Position numbers and translations under genes: made by a program | Source: Pseudomonadota bacterium | GTDB lineage: Bacteria; Pseudomonadota; Gammaproteobacteria; Burkholderiales; Gallionellaceae | DNA length: 23,168 nt | Direction of reading: 5' to 3' | NCBI GenBank assembly: GCA_021822115.1 | Contig: JAJZSA010000040.1 | Location: 1-23,168 of the forward strand | The notes under the pieces: generated by a model | Told to the model about the DNA's origin: nothing | Databases searched by the model: none | What the model saw: the letters and a program-made list of their open reading frames with translations, nothing else | Part shown: in pieces, positions 18,887 through 23,168 of the stretch | How positions within the stretch are numbered: the first letter of the stretch is position 1 | Layout: the number at the start of each line of letters is the position of its first letter

Positions 18887-19834
18887 TCAGTCGACGAACA
18901 GCGAGCTGACCGACTCTTCCGCATTGATGCGGCGCAGGGTCTCAGCCATCAGTTCGGCGACGCTCAGCTGACGGATGCGCGGGCAATTGCGCGCATTCTC
19001 GTTGAGCGGGATGGTATCGGTCACCACCAGTTCATCGATGGCGGACTTCTCGATACGCTCGATGGCGGGACCGGACAGCACGCCGTGCGTACAGTAAGCC
19101 AGTACGCGTGCAGCTCCCTTCTCTTTCAGGGCATTGGCGGCTTCGCACAGCGTATTGGCGGTATCCACCATGTCATCCATGATGAGACAGGTCCGTCCCG
19201 ACACCTCACCGATGATGTTCATCACCTTGGCCACGTTCGGCTTGGGGCGACGCTTGTCGATGATGGCGAGATCGGCATCCAGCTGCTTGGCCAGCGCACG
19301 GGCGCGCACCACGCCGCCGACGTCCGGTGACACCACGATCAGGTTCTCGTAATTCTGCCGCCACACGTCCGACAACAGGATCGGGCTGGCATAGATGTTA
19401 TCCACCGGGATATCGAAGAAACCCTGGATCTGGTCGGAGTGCAGGTCCATGGTCAGCACGCGGTCGACGCCTACGCCGGACAGCATGTTGGCCACCACCT
19501 TGGCGGTGATCGCCACGCGTGCGGAACGCGGACGGCGGTCCTGGCGGGCATAGCCGAAATAGGGGATGGCGGCGGTGATGCGGGCGGCCGAAGCGCGGCG
19601 CAAGGCATCGACCATCACCATGATCTCCATCAGGTTGTCATTGGTCGGGGCGCAGGTGGATTGCAGGATGAACACGTCCTTGCCGCGCACATGCTCGAGG
19701 ATCTCCACCATCACTTCGCCGTCGGAGAAACGGCTGACGGTCGCGCGACCGAGATGGATGCCCAGATGTTTGGCTACGCTTTCGGCCAGCTTGGGATTGG
19801 CGTTACCGGTGAAGACCATCATGTCGCCGGACAT
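18887..19834 (-). CDS. prs: ribose-phosphate pyrophosphokinase
   Basis: A 315-residue class I PRPP synthetase making phosphoribosyl pyrophosphate from ribose 5-phosphate and ATP for nucleotide, His and Trp synthesis. It carries [10 protein letters not shown], the catalytic-loop region [18 protein letters not shown], the metal-binding [12 protein letters not shown], and the PRPP-binding [14 protein letters not shown]. Length is the bacterial standard. The ATG follows an AGAGGTG site; M5 and M6 are later in-frame alternatives. It lies downstream of tRNA-Gln with a terminator just before it, in the ispE-prs order shared by gamma- and betaproteobacteria. Confidence 0.96.
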   Translation of the reverse strand: MSGDMMVFTGNANPKLAESVAKHLGIHLGRATVSRFSDGEVMVEILEHVRGKDVFILQSTCAPTNDNLMEIMVMVDALRRASAARITAAIPYFGYARQDRRPRSARVAITAKVVANMLSGVGVDRVLTMDLHSDQIQGFFDIPVDNIYASPILLSDVWRQNYENLIVVSPDVGGVVRARALAKQLDADLAIIDKRRPKPNVAKVMNIIGEVSGRTCLIMDDMVDTANTLCEAANALKEKGAARVLAYCTHGVLSGPAIERIEKSAIDELVVTDTIPLNENARNCPRIRQLSVAELMAETLRRINAEESVSSLFVD

Positions 19835-19845
19835 TGAGCACCTCT

Positions 19846-19871
19846 GAAAAATGAAAAGGGCGCGAGCGCCC
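19846..19871 (-). terminator. terminator after tRNA-Gln
   Basis: On the minus strand GGGCGC-TC-GCGCCC is followed by TTTTCATTTTT. The stem closes on a very short loop, so the outer pairs probably form first. It lies between the tRNA 3' end and the prs start. Confidence 0.75.
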
Positions 19872-19891
19872 GTTCTAATGCCTGAAGGATC

Positions 19892-19966
19892 TGGCTGGGG
19901 AGGTAGGGATCGAACCTACGAATGTCGGAATCAAAATCCGATGCCTTACCACTTGGCGACTCCCCA
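19892..19966 (-). tRNA. tRNA-Gln(TTG)
   Basis: Read on the minus strand, a 75-nt cloverleaf: acceptor TGGGGAG pairs with CTCCCCA, then G and an encoded CCA. The anticodon arm is TCGGA-TTTTGAT-TCCGA, giving anticodon TTG, and the T arm contains GGTTCGATCC. The U1-A72 pair is typical of tRNA-Gln. It begins six bases after the ispE stop codon, so it probably shares the lolB-ispE transcript. Confidence 0.96.
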
Positions 19967-19972
19967 AAAACT

Positions 19973-20836
19973 TTAAGCAGCGTATCCCTTGAGGGGGTGC
20001 TGTTGCAAACCGTGCGCCACATATCCGCGCATACCGGGCGGCAACTGCTGCCATACTGCTGTTGCTTCTGCTTCCGTTGCGAACTCGGCGAACACACATG
20101 CGCCGGACCCGGTCATCAGCGCCGGTGCGAACTGCCCCAGCCACGCCAGATGCTCGGTGATCTCCGGATACAGCCTGCAAGCCACCGCCTGCAGATCGTT
20201 GTGCAAACCGGCTGACCGGCCCGCCCGAAAATCCCGCCCCGTCGGAAGGGCGCGCATTGTCATCGAAATCGTATTACGTGTCAATTCCGGATGCGAAAAA
20301 ATCTGCACGGTCGGCACATGCACCGGCGGACACAGCACCACATACCAAGCATCCGGCAGATCATACGGCTGCAACTGCTCGCCCACGCCTTCGGCGAAGG
20401 CGTTGTCGCCGAACACGAACACCGGCACGTCCGCCCCCAATTGCAGGCCCAGCCCCATCAACTGTGCACGGCTCAAGCCGAGTTGCCACAGGCGGTTCAA
20501 GGCCAACAACGTGGTGGCCGCATCCGAACTGCCGCCGCCCAGACCGCCGCCCATGGGGATATGTTTCTCGACCTCGATATCCACGCCCTGCCGACAGCCG
20601 GTTTCCTGCTGCAACAAGCGTGCGGCACGCACGCACAGGTCCTGCTCCGCCGGCACGCCATCCAAGTCATTGACGCGCCGCACCTCGCCGTCATCGCGCA
20701 AGGTGAAGCGCAGGGTGTCGCCCAGGTCGATGAAGCGGAACATCGTCTGCAACAGGTGGTAACCGTCGGCGCGCCGCCCCACCACATGCAGGAACAGGTT
20801 CAGTTTGGCCGGTGCCGGACATTCCAGCTTGTTCAT
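19973..20836 (-). CDS. ispE: 4-diphosphocytidyl-2-C-methyl-D-erythritol kinase
   Basis: A 287-residue GHMP kinase that phosphorylates CDP-methylerythritol in the MEP isoprenoid pathway. It has PAPAKLNLFLHVVGRRADGYH with the catalytic Lys near the N-terminus, the ATP loop PMGGGLGGGSSDAA, and the late MTGSGACVFA. The start MNKLECPAP is set by a GGGAG site inside the end of lolB and by the ATGA overlap with the lolB stop; an ATG four codons upstream would overlap that site. It is translationally coupled to lolB. Confidence 0.95.
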   Translation of the reverse strand: MNKLECPAPAKLNLFLHVVGRRADGYHLLQTMFRFIDLGDTLRFTLRDDGEVRRVNDLDGVPAEQDLCVRAARLLQQETGCRQGVDIEVEKHIPMGGGLGGGSSDAATTLLALNRLWQLGLSRAQLMGLGLQLGADVPVFVFGDNAFAEGVGEQLQPYDLPDAWYVVLCPPVHVPTVQIFSHPELTRNTISMTMRALPTGRDFRAGRSAGLHNDLQAVACRLYPEITEHLAWLGQFAPALMTGSGACVFAEFATEAEATAVWQQLPPGMRGYVAHGLQQHPLKGYAA

Positions 20837-21387
20837 CGCATCTCCCATTCATCGATCACCAGGCGCACCTCCATCCCGGCGCGCTGCATGCTGAGGCGCA
20901 ACGGCAAGGCATCACGCTGTGCACCGGCATAGCGCGTGTAACGTATATCCCAGCCCTGCTGGGCCAGCCGGCTCAAACGTCCTGCGGCATCGTATTCACT
21001 TTCGAACCTCCCCTGCGGCGCGGGCACGCCGGTCACCCAGTAGCGCAAACCGGACAGCGGCAGACGCCAGCCCAGCATCTCCTGAGTCAGGCTCTCGGCA
21101 TCGGCGGCCGCATGCAGGCGGCCATCGGCCTCCAGCGTCACCCCCAAGGCATCGCACTGGATGCGCGCCACCACCTGGCCCAGCGGCGCCAGCAGCAGCA
21201 CCTCGTCGCGTTCCGCGCTATGCGTCCAGCGCAGCCCGGCGCTGTCATGGCGCGCCGGCTGGCTGATGGCGATACGGCCATTGAGGATGAACGGCGCATC
21301 CTGTGCGCCGGAGCGCTGCGTCAATTGCGGGGTGCTGGCGCATGAGGCGAGCACCAGCCCCAGCACGATCAGGAACAGTGCACGCAT
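20833..21387 (-). CDS. lolB: outer-membrane lipoprotein receptor LolB
   Basis: A 184-residue lipoprotein that receives lipoproteins from LolA and inserts them into the outer membrane. The signal peptide MRALFLIVLGLVLASC ends in lipobox LASC with C16, followed by Ala, consistent with outer-membrane sorting. The body has the LolB pattern FILNGRIAI, LLLAPLGQ and LGWRLPLSGLRYWVTG. The ATG directly abuts the stop codon of the TPR gene, and its own stop overlaps ispE, so the three genes form one tightly coupled unit. Confidence 0.92.
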   Translation of the reverse strand: MRALFLIVLGLVLASCASTPQLTQRSGAQDAPFILNGRIAISQPARHDSAGLRWTHSAERDEVLLLAPLGQVVARIQCDALGVTLEADGRLHAAADAESLTQEMLGWRLPLSGLRYWVTGVPAPQGRFESEYDAAGRLSRLAQQGWDIRYTRYAGAQRDALPLRLSMQRAGMEVRLVIDEWEMR

Positions 21388-23115
21388 CTATCGCGCCGGA
21401 TACTTGCGCATCACCTCGCGCAACAATTCGTTGTCGGGATGCGACTGCACGCTGTCGCGCCACACCTTCTGCGCCGCCTCGTGTTCACCCTTGGCCCACA
21501 ACACTTCGCCCAGATGCGCGGCGATCTCCGGGTCCGGGTTGGCAGCGAAGGCGCGCCGCAGGAACTCCAGGCTCTTATCCAGTTTGCCCAGTCGGTAGTA
21601 GCCCCAACCCATGCTGTCGATGATGGCGGCATCGTCCGGCGCCAGCTTGTAGGCCTGCTGCACCAACGCCATCGCTTCCTTGATGCGGATGTTGCGCGCC
21701 AGCCAGCCATAGCCGAGGGCATTGTAGGCATGCGCGTTGTCCGGCTCGACCTCGATCAGCTTGCGGATCAGGCGCTCGAAATCCTTGGGCTTGTCCAGGC
21801 GATCGGCCAGCAAGGCGGCCTGATAAAGCAATTCGGGCTGCTCCGGCTGGCGTGCCAGCTCTTGGCTGAGCACCTTGTAGGCTTCCGCATGCTGCGCGGA
21901 ATCGCGCAGGAACTGCGCCTCGGCCATCGACAACCTCACGCGCTGCGCCTCGTCCTGCACCGGCGTCTCGGCCAGCGTGCGGCGTGCAGACTTCAGGTCG
22001 CCCTGCTTGTATTGCAGATAGGCCAAACGCAAGCGGGCATCGAACAGGCGCTCGCCCGCAAGGATCGCAGCGTACTCGCGCATCGCGGCGGTGGCATCGC
22101 CCTTCGCTTCATACATCTGCCCCAGATAGAAATGCAGGGTGGCATCGTCGCCACCCTTGCTGGCCAGCGCCTGGCGCAATTCCTGTTCGGCGCGATCCAG
22201 TTCGCCCAACTGCAACGAGATCATGGCGATGGCGAATGCCAGTTCGCCGTTGCCGGGGCGCTGTTTCAACAGCTCGGCGAACTGCGCACGCGATGCCTCA
22301 TAACGTTTCAGTTCCAGCAACAGGCGCGCGAAATAGAGGCGCGCTTCGCCGTGATCGGGATAGCTTTCCAGATGGCGCGTCATCAGCGCGACCGCCGCGT
22401 CCGCATCGTTCACGCGCAGGAGCTGGGCATCCAGCATCGCGGCCAGGTCCCACTCAGGACGCAGGGCGTAAGCGCGTTGCGCTTCCGTCAGCGCGCGCTC
22501 CGGCCGACCGGCGGCATTCGCCGCCTGCGCCAGCGCCCAGTGCGCTTCCGCCACCTGCGGATACGGGCGCGCGATATCGTCCAGCCATTCGAGCACCGCC
22601 TCCTTGCCCTGCACCCTCGCCAACAGACCATACAAGGTCACGAAGGAACGGCCGGGTGCATCGTCCCTGGCCAACACCTCGACGGCCAACGGCCGCGCTT
22701 CCTCCAGCTTGCCGCCAGACAGCAACAGGGACAGCAACATCTGCTTGGCAATGGGGGAATCCGGCTCCAGCTGGCGCCACAGCTTGAAGGCCTCCAGCGA
22801 TTGTTCATATTGGTGCGCATCGAACGCCAGTTGCGCGGCGCGACGCGCCACGCGTGGATCGCGCGTGGTGCGCGCCAGATCGAGATAGGCCTGCGCGGCG
22901 AGTTCCGGCCGGCCACGCTGCGCGGCGACATCGCCGATCAGGAAGCCATACAGCAGGCGGTCGGTGAGTTCGACGTTGGGCAGGTCCAGCTTCGGTTCGG
23001 GCGCGATACGCTCCAACGGCGGATGTTCCACGGCGACTGGCTTCTGTGGTGCATGCGTACAGGCGCCCAGCAACGGCAGCAGCGGCAACATGCGATAGAG
23101 CTTGGAAGGATTCAT
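21388..23115 (-). CDS. TPR-repeat lipoprotein
   Basis: A 575-residue lipoprotein made almost entirely of tetratricopeptide repeats. The start is the ATG at 23115, preceded by an in-frame TTG. The signal MNPSKLYRMLPLLPLLGAC gives lipobox LGAC with C19. Repeats recur through the protein, for example AEAHWALAQAANAAGRPERAL, ATLHFYLGQMYEAKGDATAA and NALGYGWLARNIRIKEAMALVQQAYKLAPDDAAIIDSMGWGYYRLGK near the end, split here only by wording. Such proteins scaffold envelope complexes. The conserved position before lolB in betaproteobacteria suggests a link to outer-membrane biogenesis, but no specific partner is shown. Confidence 0.9.
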   Translation of the reverse strand: MNPSKLYRMLPLLPLLGACTHAPQKPVAVEHPPLERIAPEPKLDLPNVELTDRLLYGFLIGDVAAQRGRPELAAQAYLDLARTTRDPRVARRAAQLAFDAHQYEQSLEAFKLWRQLEPDSPIAKQMLLSLLLSGGKLEEARPLAVEVLARDDAPGRSFVTLYGLLARVQGKEAVLEWLDDIARPYPQVAEAHWALAQAANAAGRPERALTEAQRAYALRPEWDLAAMLDAQLLRVNDADAAVALMTRHLESYPDHGEARLYFARLLLELKRYEASRAQFAELLKQRPGNGELAFAIAMISLQLGELDRAEQELRQALASKGGDDATLHFYLGQMYEAKGDATAAMREYAAILAGERLFDARLRLAYLQYKQGDLKSARRTLAETPVQDEAQRVRLSMAEAQFLRDSAQHAEAYKVLSQELARQPEQPELLYQAALLADRLDKPKDFERLIRKLIEVEPDNAHAYNALGYGWLARNIRIKEAMALVQQAYKLAPDDAAIIDSMGWGYYRLGKLDKSLEFLRRAFAANPDPEIAAHLGEVLWAKGEHEAAQKVWRDSVQSHPDNELLREVMRKYPAR

Positions 23116-23130
23116 CAACGGCCCGGTGTT

Positions 23131-23160
23131 TTGATGCGACGCGACAGTTTAGGTTATATT
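23131..23160 (+). promoter_or_regulatory. candidate promoter of a gene beyond the right edge
   Basis: TTGATG (23131-23136) and TATATT (23155-23160), 18 bases apart, point rightwards out of the window, divergent from the TPR gene. A minus-strand TATAAC (23153-23158) overlaps it and may be the -10 of the TPR gene, whose -35 would be outside. In related genomes mutM is often divergent here; that is inference. Confidence 0.3.
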
Positions 23161-23168
23161 CGCCGCAA

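Overview
The window is about 23 kb of GC-rich bacterial chromosome. The order TPR lipoprotein - lolB - ispE - tRNA-Gln - prs - rplY - pth - ychF on one strand, together with RhlE, an AcoR-type sigma-54 regulator and the protein sequences themselves, points to a betaproteobacterium, plausibly of the Nitrosomonadales (Gallionellaceae-like). That placement is inference from synteny and residues; no database was searched.

Left part (1-3606, plus strand): the C-terminal end of an OmpA/MotB-like protein overlaps (TGATG) a 523-residue protein whose C-terminal third resembles the EH-signature domain of ZorC. This looks like the zorB-zorC part of a Zorya-like anti-phage locus cut by the window edge. 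No ZorD helicase follows; a large protein with a divergent PilZ-like tail comes next behind its own candidate promoter.

Aldehyde module (3616-8059): a DUF779 protein and an ExaC/AcoD-type aldehyde dehydrogenase on the minus strand, divergent from an AcoR-family GAF/AAA+/Fis activator. The intergenic region holds a near-consensus -24/-12 promoter and a perfect TGTCAC-N5-GTGACA palindrome, so the switch can be read from the DNA. A 292-bp element with terminal inverted repeats sits between the dehydrogenase and DUF779, and an intrinsic terminator lies just before the DUF779 ribosome-binding site.

Middle (8063-14977): a GcvR-like ACT-domain protein, YchJ, SrkA kinase, an AT-richer DUF4238 gene that looks acquired, NfsB nitroreductase, RhlE helicase, and a plus-strand HDOD protein. 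Two intergenic spots (9124-9203, 12330-12458) carry palindromic repeats.

Right part (14983-23115, all minus strand): an LRR-kinase fusion protein, then the housekeeping cluster ychF, pth, rplY, prs, tRNA-Gln(TTG), ispE, lolB and a TPR lipoprotein (listed in coordinate order; transcription runs from right to left). The TPR-lolB-ispE genes are directly joined or overlapping, and tRNA-Gln follows six bases later. From the tRNA onward most junctions carry an intrinsic terminator close to the next start codon.
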